Source: RGIG7213 sp045124505 (GTDB lineage: Bacteria; Bacillota; Clostridia; Oscillospirales; CAG-272). From it: 7,534 nucleotides of DNA. The stretch covers positions 1 through 7,534 of the forward strand of contig JBGVLZ010000080.1 in the NCBI GenBank assembly GCA_045124505.1. The letters are read 5' to 3'. Positions within the stretch are counted from its first letter, which is position 1, and each line of letters begins with the position of its first letter. Both the position numbers and the translations under genes were made by a program. Positions 1 through 6,023 of the stretch are shown in pieces. The notes below the pieces were generated by a model. That model saw only the letters and a list, made by a program, of their open reading frames with translations, searched no databases and had not been told where the DNA came from.

Positions 1-101
1 ATGCGAACTGCGCATTCCCGCTTTTAGATATTTGTACATTTTGAAGCGGACGACCAATGGTCGCCTCTACAAATGTAATATATATTTTACTTAAATGAGC
101 C
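1..101 (-). repeat. Partial MITE-like element, inverted copy of 7047-7148, cut by the window edge
   Basis: Reading this stretch as its reverse complement gives a sequence that aligns end to end with 7047-7148. The alignment covers the terminal TGGCTCATTTAA, the palindrome GACCATTGGTC inside a TTTGTAG...GTCCGC frame, and the shared end AAAAGCGGG(A/G)GTGCGCAGTTCGCAT, with scattered substitutions. Only the arm next to the right terminal repeat (TTAAATGAGCC at 91-101) is inside the window; the rest lies upstream of base 1. No coding potential is seen. Compared with the right-hand copy, the core is flipped while the neighbouring repeat module at 109 keeps its direction. Confidence 0.8.
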
Positions 102-108
102 ACCCCCT

Positions 109-243
109 TCCAAAGAGGCTTTTGCCGATGAGTAATCCCGCTGCAGTGTAAGCCTTCCCCATCACTTGACAAAGTCAAGTGATGGGGGACAGTGTGGCAA
201 CGAGATTGCGCAACAAGTTACGCAACTCGGACGGATGAGGTGT
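109..243 (+). repeat. Dispersed intergenic repeat module, left copy (direct repeat of 7243-7378)
   Basis: This 135-base stretch matches 7243-7378 with, by my alignment, one substitution (cagTg/cagCg at 147) and one single-base indel. It contains a near-perfect hairpin: arms 157-170 and 174-187 (CCCCATCACTTGAC / GTCAAGTGATGGGG) around an AAA loop. A smaller TTGCG...CGCAA pairing lies near 206-225. The hairpin lacks a following U tract, so it is not an obvious terminator. The near identity of a non-coding sequence about 7 kb apart indicates a recent or actively homogenised repeat family. Confidence 0.85.
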
Positions 244-313
244 CATATTAAATGGGTTTTAAACGGTCGATTCGTGAATCGACCCTACAGGCATCACCTC
301 GAATTAAATGAGC
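243..313. repeat. Small palindromic insert, possible degenerate relative of the MITE-like element
   Basis: This segment is absent from the right-hand array, where 7379-7421 holds different sequence. It contains a 9-bp perfect stem (265-273 with 276-284, GGTCGATTC/GAATCGACC, loop GT) followed by CCTACAG. It ends in TTAAATGAGC at 304-313, the same ten bases that end the MITE-like terminal repeat at 7227-7235 and at 91-100. TCATATTAA at its start resembles the opposite terminus (TCATTTAA). The kinship is inferred from this layout and is not certain. Confidence 0.45.
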
Positions 314-358
314 ATTAAACACCTTTGTAGGGGCGTGCATTGCACGTCCGCATTAAAC
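313..358. repeat. 30-base palindromic unit flanked by 8-bp direct repeats
   Basis: CATTAAAC occurs at 313-320 and again at 351-358. Between them lies a unit reading TTTGTAGGGGCGTGCA-T-TGCACGTCCG, whose 6-bp stem is 334-339 with 341-346. The TTTGTAGGG...GTCCG frame is the same as in the palindrome at 7075-7101 and, inverted, near 46-73. The flanking octamers look like a target-site duplication, although the unit is far too small to encode anything and the match could be chance. Confidence 0.45.
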
Positions 359-359
359 G

Positions 360-471
360 CCTTCTCCAGCGGGAGAAGGCTTGGGTTCTGTGTAGCCACA
401 TCTGTGGCGGTAGGGCGAGTTTGCAAGTGTCAAATGTTTCAGTGGGCTTTCAGCCCCGCCAGTAACATGCC
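360..471 (+). repeat. Second dispersed repeat module, left copy (direct repeat of 7422-7534)
   Basis: This is collinear with 7422-7534. The first part is almost identical: CCTTCTCC/GGAGAAGG hairpin at 360-367 and 372-379, then CTTGGGTTCTGTGTAGCC and GCCACA/TGTGGC. The tail is more diverged (GGGCTTTCAGCCC hairpin, then GTAACATGCC versus GTAATAAGCC). It carries no gene. Conservation is highest in and around the hairpins. Confidence 0.8.
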
Positions 472-489
472 CTTATAGGGCTGAGCAAG

Positions 490-508
490 CCACCGGCTTA
501 GCCGGTGG
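490..508. other. GC-rich hairpin at the edge of the repeat mosaic
   Basis: CCACCGGC (490-497) pairs perfectly with GCCGGTGG (501-508) across a TTA loop. A smaller GCCCT/AGGGC hairpin lies just upstream near 470-482. There is no U tract, so a role as an intrinsic terminator for an upstream gene outside the window is possible but unsupported. From here to 567 I see only AT-rich leader sequence. Confidence 0.6.
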
Positions 509-567
509 TTATGACTACCGTTATAGTTCGTTCTTGTTATGATTATGGATAAAATAAAACAAACATA

Positions 568-596
568 TTGAATTTAATGCAAATGTATGATATAAT
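568..596 (+). promoter_or_regulatory. Sigma-A-type promoter for the E2-like/FNT operon
   Basis: A -35 box TTGAAT (568-573) and a consensus -10 TATAAT (591-596) are separated by exactly 17 bases. TGA directly before the -10 gives an extended -10. The promoter sits about 25 bases upstream of the Shine-Dalgarno site, and it overlaps the TTG that begins the longest open frame. This argues that the longest frame is not the real start. Confidence 0.8.
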
Positions 597-620
597 CGGG
601 ACGATTGTATTTTTTTATTT

Positions 621-626
621 GGGAGG
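621..626 (+). promoter_or_regulatory. Ribosome binding site that sets the start at 631
   Basis: GGGAGG lies four bases before ATG at 631. No such site precedes the upstream in-frame TTG at 568 or the ATGs just after it, and those candidates lie inside the promoter. The start at 631 is therefore preferred. Confidence 0.85.
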
Positions 627-630
627 TAAT

Positions 631-1464
631 ATGCGAGCAGACGGAAAAAGAGTTAAAAATGCGGACCCTGAGTCCATTATCAGCGCACACATAATGTCAC
701 GTCGCACCGATGCGATGAATATGATAACTGTCGATATCCCTATAGAACCTATCAAAGAATATATTGCGGCAAAAAGAGAATATAAAATAACTCATTTGGC
801 GCTTATCATCAGTGCATATTTACGCACTGTGGAGGAATTTCCTTATCTCAACCGCTTTGTTGTCAACAAAAAGCTGTATGATAGAAATGAGTTTTGTGTC
901 GGCATGGTCGTTCTGAAGTCGGGTGATACTTCAAACGGAACGATGTCGAAGATGTATTTTGATTATGAAGATACAATTTTTGATGTCCAGAGAAAAATAG
1001 ACGATTTTATAGAGGAAAACAGAAAAGAGGGCAACACGAACACAACTGACGAATTTGCAAGCAAGCTTGTAAAGATACCCGGCTTGTGTCTTGTCGGTGT
1101 CAAGCTTTTCAAATTTCTTGACAGATACGGAATGCTTCCGAAGAAGATAATTGATATCAGTCCTTTTCATATGTCGCTCGGAATTACAAATCTTGCATCT
1201 ATAAGAACGAACCATATACATCACCATACATATGAATTCGGCACAACGAGCGTTTTTATGTCCCTCGGAAATATGCGTTACATACCGAAAATGTCCGACG
1301 GCAAGATGATATTTGAAAGATGCATCCCGCTTGGTGTTGTCATGGATGAAAGAATATGCACAGGTGCATATTATGCAATGGCTTTCAGACGTATAAGCGA
1401 ATATCTGAAAAAGCCTGAGCTGCTTGAGCTTCCGTCATCAAAAACACCGAAGAAAGATACGTGA
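631..1464 (+). CDS. 2-oxoacid dehydrogenase E2/chloramphenicol acetyltransferase-fold protein, probably catalytically dead
   Basis: The 277-residue product resembles the catalytic domain of dihydrolipoyl acyltransferases (E2) and chloramphenicol acetyltransferases. It has no lipoyl or peripheral-subunit-binding domain. Visible family features are the late segment FGTTSVFMSLGN and a C-terminal block DERICTGAYYA (239-249) followed by RRISEYLKKPELL. In active E2 enzymes that block reads D-H-R-x-x-D-G-A; here the catalytic His is Glu240 and the Asp is Thr244, so ordinary acyl transfer is unlikely. Gly245 and the flanking helix are kept. The start at 631 follows a GGGAGG site and a good promoter. 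It is the first gene of a tight operon with a formate/nitrite-type channel (one base apart). The family call is good; the biological role is unknown. A structural or regulatory pseudoenzyme, or an acyltransferase with altered chemistry, are both possible. Confidence 0.8.
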   Translation: MRADGKRVKNADPESIISAHIMSRRTDAMNMITVDIPIEPIKEYIAAKREYKITHLALIISAYLRTVEEFPYLNRFVVNKKLYDRNEFCVGMVVLKSGDTSNGTMSKMYFDYEDTIFDVQRKIDDFIEENRKEGNTNTTDEFASKLVKIPGLCLVGVKLFKFLDRYGMLPKKIIDISPFHMSLGITNLASIRTNHIHHHTYEFGTTSVFMSLGNMRYIPKMSDGKMIFERCIPLGVVMDERICTGAYYAMAFRRISEYLKKPELLELPSSKTPKKDT

Positions 1465-1465
1465 T

Positions 1466-2092
1466 ATGAAAATACTAAAGGAATTTATTTTTTCGGTAGC
1501 CGCAGGTATCTGCATCGGTATCGGCGGTACGGCATTTCTGTCGATAGAAAATAAGGTCATAGGCGCACTTTTCTTCACTGTGGGGCTTTTTGTTATAGTT
1601 ACAAACGGCTACAATCTTTTCACGGGAAAGGTATGCTACATTTTTGACAATCCCCCGAAGTATACCGCTTTGTGCGCACTTATCTGGGCAGGTAATTTTG
1701 TCGGTACGTATCTTACGGGTACGCTTGTAAGGCTTACGAGAATTGCCGACACGGTCATACCCAAGGCACAGAGCATATGCGATGCTAAAACAAATGACGG
1801 ATATTTAAGTCTTTTCATTCTTGCCGTTTTTTGCAATATCATGATATATATTGCTGTTGACGGATATAAAAATATTGAGCATCAGGTCGGAAAATATCTT
1901 GCTTTATTCCTCGGTGTTGCGGGATTTATCCTCTGCTCGTTTGAGCACTGCATAGCCAATATGTTCTATTTCTCCGTCGGCGGTGCGTGGGGAGGAGAGG
2001 CATTCTTGTGTCTTCTTATAATGACACTCGGCAACGTCCTCGGCGGTGTCGTTTTCCCCATCATCAAGCGTGTGAATAAAATTCAGAAATAA
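1466..2092 (+). CDS. Formate/nitrite transporter (FNT) family channel
   Basis: The 208-residue product is a membrane protein with about six hydrophobic segments (roughly 5-27, 32-50, 66-88, 112-132, 143-165, 177-200). Two FNT signatures are present: NLFTGK with Thr53 in the position of the pore LFT(S/G) loop, and SFEHCIANMF with His161, matching the central pore histidine of FocA. A late GNVLGG motif fits the last helix. FNT proteins form pentamers that pass small monovalent anions (formate, nitrite, hydrosulfide), often with a proton. This one is shorter than FocA (about 285 residues), as is common for clostridial members, and the substrate cannot be told from sequence. The in-frame TTG at 1424 is rejected because it lies inside the preceding gene; ATG 1466 comes one base after that gene's TGA, suggesting coupled translation. 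In a fermenting anaerobe formate efflux would be a natural job, but that is inference. Confidence 0.88.
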   Translation: MKILKEFIFSVAAGICIGIGGTAFLSIENKVIGALFFTVGLFVIVTNGYNLFTGKVCYIFDNPPKYTALCALIWAGNFVGTYLTGTLVRLTRIADTVIPKAQSICDAKTNDGYLSLFILAVFCNIMIYIAVDGYKNIEHQVGKYLALFLGVAGFILCSFEHCIANMFYFSVGGAWGGEAFLCLLIMTLGNVLGGVVFPIIKRVNKIQK

Positions 2093-2113
2093 ACCGCATC
2101 ACGTGTAAAACAA

Positions 2114-2136
2114 AAAACGGGTCAAAAAACCGTTTT
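2114..2136 (+). terminator. Weak hairpin downstream of the FNT gene
   Basis: AAAACGG (2114-2120) pairs with CCGTTTT (2130-2136) around a nine-base A-rich loop. The stem is short and its U run is part of the right arm, so on its own it would be a weak terminator. It probably acts, if at all, together with the stronger hairpin at 2163-2193. Confidence 0.4.
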
Positions 2137-2162
2137 GATGTCATTGAAAGAACAAACAAAAG

Positions 2163-2193
2163 ATCCGACAGACCGTATGATCTGTCGGATTTT
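2163..2193. terminator. Intrinsic terminator between convergent operons, likely bidirectional
   Basis: ATCCGACAGA (2163-2172) pairs perfectly with TCTGTCGGAT (2181-2190), with an eight-base loop and TTTT on the + strand side. On the - strand the stem is followed by CTTTTGTTTG, also T-rich. The hairpin therefore can serve both the FNT operon arriving from the left and the nuclease operon arriving from the right. Confidence 0.8.
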
Positions 2194-2211
2194 CATCAAA
2201 TATTATTAGGT

Positions 2212-3342
2212 TTAAAACGGATTACAGCAGCCTGCGGCGTTGGCGTCGGAGTACTGTGCAAGAAGCTCATCGAGTGTGCCGAAAAATTCGATCTTGTTTT
2301 CAGCCTTTATGCTCTTGCCGTTACCGCAATCGCCCTTGTGTACCTTGTGGTTATTCTTGTTTATGATGTATGCTGCGGCAACTGTGGGGTCTGTCATGGG
2401 AGGACCTGCGGGATCTGCATGGTTGTCACCTGTTTTATAATCGATGATGACACCGGGCTGAACATTGTAGGAATATACGCAGAAGCAGATGCCGTCGCCT
2501 TCATCCTCAACCGACCAGCCTTCAATGAGTACGCCGTCTGCAAGCAGGTTGTTACCGTCGAAAATAGGTGTTACACGGTACATAACGTGATTGCCTGTTT
2601 CAATTACGTAGTCGCCGACCATTTCTTCAAACGGGATCATGCCCTGAACATTGAGATATCTTGTACCTGTTATAAGGTTCTGCTTGTTGTTGTTTTCGCC
2701 TGTAAGCTGCCATGCAATAAGGTGGCAACGGTTGTAAAGGTTCTTGCTTTCAACGAAGTCATAATCGTTCTGCTTCCAGCCTGTGGGCTTGTGCGAAATG
2801 CTTCCTCTGTTGCCTGTGGGCATCGTTTCGGGGCCTACGCATGCAAATGTGTAAGTACATCTTTTAAGAGAATCAAGCGCACCGTAATATTCAAATGCAA
2901 CTGTTGTTTTCTGTTCTTCCGTGAAGAAAGGCTCATTACCGTTTACGGGGACGTATGCTTTGTCGGAATAGGCGGGAACGCTGAATACGGGCTTGTATTC
3001 TGCGGGCGGAGTGTAAGGATCGCCGTAGGGATCATCGTTATCGGGAGCATCTGTTTCCTGAGGCTTCTGAGTTTCCTGAGGCTTTTGTGTTTCCTGGGGT
3101 TCTTGTGTTTCCTGAGGCTCCTGCGTTTCCTGAGGCTCCTGCGTTTCCTGGGGCTCCTGTGTTTCCTGGGGTTCTTGCGTTTGCTGAGGTTCTTGTGTTT
3201 GACTGTCTGTTACAGATGCTGTTATATCTGAATTTGTTATAGAATCTGTAGGCTCACCTGTTACCGTGCTGTCTTCGCATGCTGTGAAAAGCAGACAAAG
3301 AACTGCAAGGATGGCAATTATTCTGAATGTTATATTTTTCAT
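2212..3342 (-). CDS. Secreted DNA/RNA non-specific endonuclease, lipoprotein-like, with Thr-Gln-Glu-Pro repeat linker
   Basis: The 376-residue product begins with a lipoprotein-type signal (MKNITFRI..., LLFTAC with Cys22; Phe at -3 is a slightly atypical lipobox). A low-complexity linker follows with eight six-residue TQ(E/K)PQ(E/Q) repeats, then the nuclease domain. The core YNRCHLIAWQL (His207) followed by NNNKQNLITGTRYLNVQGM matches the EndA-like Endonuclea_NS_2 group. His207 is the expected general base, and Asn222 or Asn231 the likely metal ligand. The classical DRGH motif reads NRCH here. The C terminus carries a small domain (YIINKNNHKVHKGDC...CCNPF, with His and Cys pairs) resembling the Ada-type metal-binding tail seen on clostridial nucleases. 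ATG 3342 overlaps the upstream stop as ATGA and has AAAGGAAG upstream, so it is preferred over ATG 3351, which lies too close to that site. Likely role: degrading extracellular nucleic acid at the cell surface. Confidence 0.88.
   Translation of the reverse strand: MKNITFRIIAILAVLCLLFTACEDSTVTGEPTDSITNSDITASVTDSQTQEPQQTQEPQETQEPQETQEPQETQEPQETQEPQETQKPQETQKPQETDAPDNDDPYGDPYTPPAEYKPVFSVPAYSDKAYVPVNGNEPFFTEEQKTTVAFEYYGALDSLKRCTYTFACVGPETMPTGNRGSISHKPTGWKQNDYDFVESKNLYNRCHLIAWQLTGENNNKQNLITGTRYLNVQGMIPFEEMVGDYVIETGNHVMYRVTPIFDGNNLLADGVLIEGWSVEDEGDGICFCVYSYNVQPGVIIDYKTGDNHADPAGPPMTDPTVAAAYIINKNNHKVHKGDCGNGKSIKAENKIEFFGTLDELLAQYSDANAAGCCNPF
3053..3196 (-). repeat. Eight 18-bp tandem repeats encoding the nuclease linker
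   Basis: On the + strand the unit reads GTTTCCTG(A/G)GG(C/T)T(C/T)(C/T)TG(A/C/T), repeated eight times at 18-base steps from 3053. On the coding strand each unit gives TQEPQE (one TQEPQQ, two TQKPQE). Since 18 is a multiple of three, gain or loss of units changes linker length without breaking the frame. Units differ mainly at synonymous positions. Confidence 0.9.
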
Positions 3343-3743
3343 CTTTTCCATACTTCCTTTGTTATCTTGTCATGTGATGTGCCTTCGAAGTCAGTTGTGC
3401 TTTCCTGCTTGAAGCCGTTTTTGGAAAGTGAGATCGTAAAGGATACATCCTGCGGATAAAGCTTGTTCCAGCGGTAAATTACAAAGCCCTCAGCCTTGTC
3501 CACCGCCTCTTGTGTTATTTCGCACTCGGCAAAGCAATAAGCGCCTTCTTCCTCTGTAAAGGGAAATTCTCCGCCTACTGTGATGTTGTCATAGTCTTTG
3601 AAAAGCTTTTTGGAATATTCGCTCATATAAAGCTTGTCTTCCGCCATTTTTACAATATCTTTAACTATGGCGCTGTCACGGCTCTGGCGTCTGTTGTTGA
3701 AAAGAATACCGCCTGTTGTGTCAAGGCATACAACAATATACAT
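3339..3743 (-). CDS. Conserved small protein of unknown function, translationally coupled to the endonuclease
   Basis: The 134-residue product has no signal peptide or membrane segment, so it is probably cytosolic. Recognisable blocks are an N-terminal beta strand MYIVVCLD, then FNNRRQSRD (15-23), AYCFAEC, IYRWNKLYP (90-97), and a closing DFEGTSHDKITKEVWKR. I associate this pattern with a family of short clostridial proteins of unknown function, sometimes given misleading nuclease names in automatic annotation. I see no metal-binding or catalytic motif to support such a name. The start is firm: GGAGGTG (3751-3757 on the + strand) lies nine bases upstream, behind a consensus promoter. Its TGA overlaps the nuclease ATG by four bases, so the two are co-translated. 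A partner, chaperone-like or immunity-like role for the nuclease is conceivable but unproven, especially as the nuclease is exported. Confidence 0.75.
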   Translation of the reverse strand: MYIVVCLDTTGGILFNNRRQSRDSAIVKDIVKMAEDKLYMSEYSKKLFKDYDNITVGGEFPFTEEEGAYCFAECEITQEAVDKAEGFVIYRWNKLYPQDVSFTISLSKNGFKQESTTDFEGTSHDKITKEVWKR

Positions 3744-3777
3744 AATAATGCACCTCCGTTTATTATTTACACCTATA

Positions 3778-3806
3778 ATTATAAATCATCTGCTTTAATT
3801 TGTCAA
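3778..3806 (-). promoter_or_regulatory. Consensus sigma-A promoter of the nuclease operon
   Basis: On the - strand, TTGACA (3806-3801) and TATAAT (3783-3778) are separated by exactly 17 bases, matching the consensus at every position. Transcription would begin near 3770, just before GGAGGTG and the ATG at 3743. It lies between two divergent genes; a + strand promoter for the gene at 3854 probably overlaps it, but I could not find a clean -10 for that direction. Confidence 0.88.
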
Positions 3807-3853
3807 TATACAAAGAATTAACAATAAATAGATAAAGGAGCAAAGAATAGATA

Positions 3854-4393
3854 ATGCAAGAAGAATTGTTTGCAAATTCAGCTAAATCAGCCGCTTTTAC
3901 GGGATACAGAGTATCAAAGCTGCCTTTTGAGCCGACTGAAGAAAATGTCGGAAAACTGAAAGAAAAGCTTAAAGCTGCCGTAAGATCACTGTATGAAAAG
4001 GGCTTCCGCTTTTTTTACAGCGGAATGTGCAACGGCGTCGATATCTGGGCAGCACTTGCGGTGCTTGATGTTAAGAAGGAGCTTTCGGATATAGAGCTTA
4101 TATGCGCCGTACCGTTTGAAGGTCATGCTGACAAGCTTAAAGGGCAGGAGCTTGAAGAATATAACGGAATACTGTCAAAGGCATACAAAGCGGAGGTTCT
4201 GAAGGGACGTGTGGCATATAAAGAGCTTGCACGTGCATTCAATGAAAGAAACAAATATATGGTCGATAATTCCGATGCGCTGATAGCTGTATGTAACGGT
4301 GAAAAAATGACACCCGGCGGTACGGCAAATACTGTAAAAATGGCAAAGAAAAAAGGAATAGAGATAATATTTATCGATCCTGAGGAAATATAA
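3854..4393 (+). CDS. SLOG family (DUF1273/YpsA-like) Rossmann-fold protein
   Basis: The 179-residue cytosolic product shows the SLOG/DUF1273 pattern in order: AFTGYR (14-19), SGMCNGVDIWAA (56-67) with the G-x-x-x-G-x-D nucleotide-binding loop, AVPFEGH (85-91), RNKYMVDNSDALIAV (132-146), and PGGT (154-157). SLOG domains have a DprA/lysine-decarboxylase-like Rossmann fold and are thought to bind nucleotides or nucleotide-derived ligands. B. subtilis YpsA is linked to cell division, while other members sit in predicted nucleotide-signalling systems. Length is normal for a single-domain member and it has no fused effector. AAAGGAG (3834-3840) is the ribosome site with a rather long 13-base spacing to ATG 3854; no better start is visible. 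It is transcribed alone, divergently from the nuclease operon. The 234-base gap after it contains no gene and no convincing terminator. Confidence 0.85.
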   Translation: MQEELFANSAKSAAFTGYRVSKLPFEPTEENVGKLKEKLKAAVRSLYEKGFRFFYSGMCNGVDIWAALAVLDVKKELSDIELICAVPFEGHADKLKGQELEEYNGILSKAYKAEVLKGRVAYKELARAFNERNKYMVDNSDALIAVCNGEKMTPGGTANTVKMAKKKGIEIIFIDPEEI

Positions 4394-4577
4394 CACACGG
4401 TCTTTTTTGCGGATCTTGCGGCAGACAGAACGATTTAAAACGCTTTTTTGAAACCTTAAATTCCCACAGTACAAAATAATTAATTTGCTGAATGGCTGAT
4501 GCCTTATATTGTAACAAAATATATCAATTTTCTTTTAAAATAATTTAATTAAAAAGTCATTTTGAAAATAAGTTATG

Positions 4578-4586
4578 TGATATAAT
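4578..4586 (+). promoter_or_regulatory. Extended -10 promoter for the dockerin/cohesin operon
   Basis: TGATATAAT (4578-4586) gives a perfect -10 with an extended TGN element, 41 bases before the start codon. No good -35 sits at 17 bases (TTGAAA at 4562-4567 is only 13 away), so the extended -10 probably compensates. The 4394-4577 stretch is AT-rich and otherwise featureless. Confidence 0.65.
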
Positions 4587-4627
4587 CTTACAGCATTTAT
4601 ATATTAATTTGGAAGGGGGATTTTAAA

Positions 4628-6019
4628 ATGAAGAAAACACGGTTTTTATGCCTTTGTCTTGCTTTTTTTGCATGCGTTATGGCATATCCCGTATCGGCAA
4701 CGGATTCCCCCGCATATAAACAGCTGCTGGCTGAAAAACCCGTTTTTGTCAAGGAAGTGACCATTGATGAGCTGTACGGATTTTATGAAAATGCATCGGT
4801 TGATGAAATATTCGATCCTGCGGAAAACAATTTTACAAAGGGCGATGTGACCGTCGGCGGTCTTCCTGTTGAATGTTACGTATACATGCGTACATTTTCG
4901 ATAACGGATATTTCAAATTACACTATCGATGAAGCCAAAGCGCTGGCGGATAGTATGTTTGCTTCCATAAAATCCTCGCTTTCGTCAAAATATGTAAAAT
5001 GCATCGCACGCTCTTACAGTATCAACATTTCGGGTGTGCCCGATAAGTTGAGTGATACTTATAAGTCGTTCACCGTGAAGTTTTTGATCGCAACAGGTGA
5101 AAGCAACGAGGAAAGGGCAGAGGTCATAACGGGCTTTGTCCGCCCGACGATCGAACAATGGGAAGGCTTTTCCGAAGGGGATAAATTCAAAAAGCTCAAT
5201 GCGTTTATCTTAAACGGACAGTTTTCATACGATATGTCATTTTTCAACCGTTCAAGCGTGTATTCGTTTATAACGGATAAAAAGGGCGTTTGTGAGGAAT
5301 ATGCAGGACTTACAGCGCTGTTTCTTGATGAAATGGGATACAAAAACAGTATCGTCACGGGTATGTCGGGCGATATGATGCACGTTTGGAATATCGTTTA
5401 TATAAACGGCCGTCCGTATCATCTTGATATTTTGCATAACGGTCCTGTTGATGAAAACGGTGTGCACACGGCAGTAACACGTGATTATCTTCTCGTTTCG
5501 ACGGAAGCTGTCATGAAAAACAGAGTACCCGATGAAAAACACAGCGAAGTATGCGCATTAGCTGTGTATGATTATATTTTCGAAGGTGCTCCGACACATA
5601 TACCGAATGAAATTTTTAAAACGGAAAACGGAATAATGTGGGGATTGCCGCTTTTTTCAAGCGTTTCCGATATAATGGAACAGCTGTCGCTTGATGGTGA
5701 ATTTTTTAAATTTATCGGCATCGACGGAAATGAAATGGAAAAGGATGCACTTGTAGGCTCGGGCTGTCGGCTCACGCTTGAGGTAAACGGCGGTGTCATT
5801 CAGTCTTTTACACTGTGCGCCGAAGGCGATATCGACGGTGACGGAATGATAGGCGACGGCGATATTTCAATTATCAAGGATGTTATTCTGAGGAAAAGCA
5901 CGGAGATCATGTCACGCTTTTCGCCGTTCTGTGATATGAACAGGGATAAAGCGGTGACCGTCAGCGACTTTCTTTGCTTTTTAAGGCTCAAGGACTCAAT
6001 AACGACTTATCACGGATAA
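4628..6019 (+). CDS. Secreted transglutaminase-like protein with C-terminal type I dockerin
   Basis: The 463-residue product opens with a signal peptide (cleavage likely after VSA, residue 24). Residues 25-200 are an N-terminal region I cannot assign. A transglutaminase/cysteine-protease-like core follows with the expected triad: KGVCEEYAGL (Cys222), MMHVWNIV (His252), PYHLDIL (Asp267). Around 325-398 is a small beta-rich segment (IMEQLSLDG...DGNEMEKDALVGSGCRLTLEVNGG) of the kind that often precedes dockerins in Ruminococcus-type proteins. The end is a dockerin with two EF-hand-like calcium loops, DIDGDGMIGDGD (401-412) and DMNRDKAVTVSD (436-447), with acidic or Asn ligands at positions 1, 3, 5 and 12. 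Such a protein should be exported and held on a cohesin. The core could crosslink, deamidate or cleave proteins; sequence does not decide. GGAAGGGGGA with a seven-base spacer fixes the start. A cohesin gene follows after four bases. Confidence 0.88.
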   Translation: MKKTRFLCLCLAFFACVMAYPVSATDSPAYKQLLAEKPVFVKEVTIDELYGFYENASVDEIFDPAENNFTKGDVTVGGLPVECYVYMRTFSITDISNYTIDEAKALADSMFASIKSSLSSKYVKCIARSYSINISGVPDKLSDTYKSFTVKFLIATGESNEERAEVITGFVRPTIEQWEGFSEGDKFKKLNAFILNGQFSYDMSFFNRSSVYSFITDKKGVCEEYAGLTALFLDEMGYKNSIVTGMSGDMMHVWNIVYINGRPYHLDILHNGPVDENGVHTAVTRDYLLVSTEAVMKNRVPDEKHSEVCALAVYDYIFEGAPTHIPNEIFKTENGIMWGLPLFSSVSDIMEQLSLDGEFFKFIGIDGNEMEKDALVGSGCRLTLEVNGGVIQSFTLCAEGDIDGDGMIGDGDISIIKDVILRKSTEIMSRFSPFCDMNRDKAVTVSDFLCFLRLKDSITTYHG

Positions 6020-6023
6020 ACTG

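Noticed and set aside
157..187. Intrinsic terminator in the first repeat module
   Set aside because: The stem is strong but is followed by GACAGTGTGG rather than a T tract.
568..630. Longer start for the E2-like protein at TTG 568
   Set aside because: The TTG is the -35 box and the added codons span the -10; a strong GGGAGG site precedes ATG 631.
1424..1465. Longer start for the FNT protein at TTG 1424
   Set aside because: It would overlap the upstream gene by 41 bases and add a hydrophilic, charged extension; ATG 1466 directly follows the upstream stop.
3053..3196. CRISPR-like regularly spaced repeats
   Set aside because: The units are contiguous with no spacers and encode a protein linker in frame.
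2338..3231. 297-residue + strand open frame
   Set aside because: It is the complement of the nuclease gene, kept open by the 18-bp tandem repeat; Leu/Phe/Cys-rich nonsense composition and no ribosome site.
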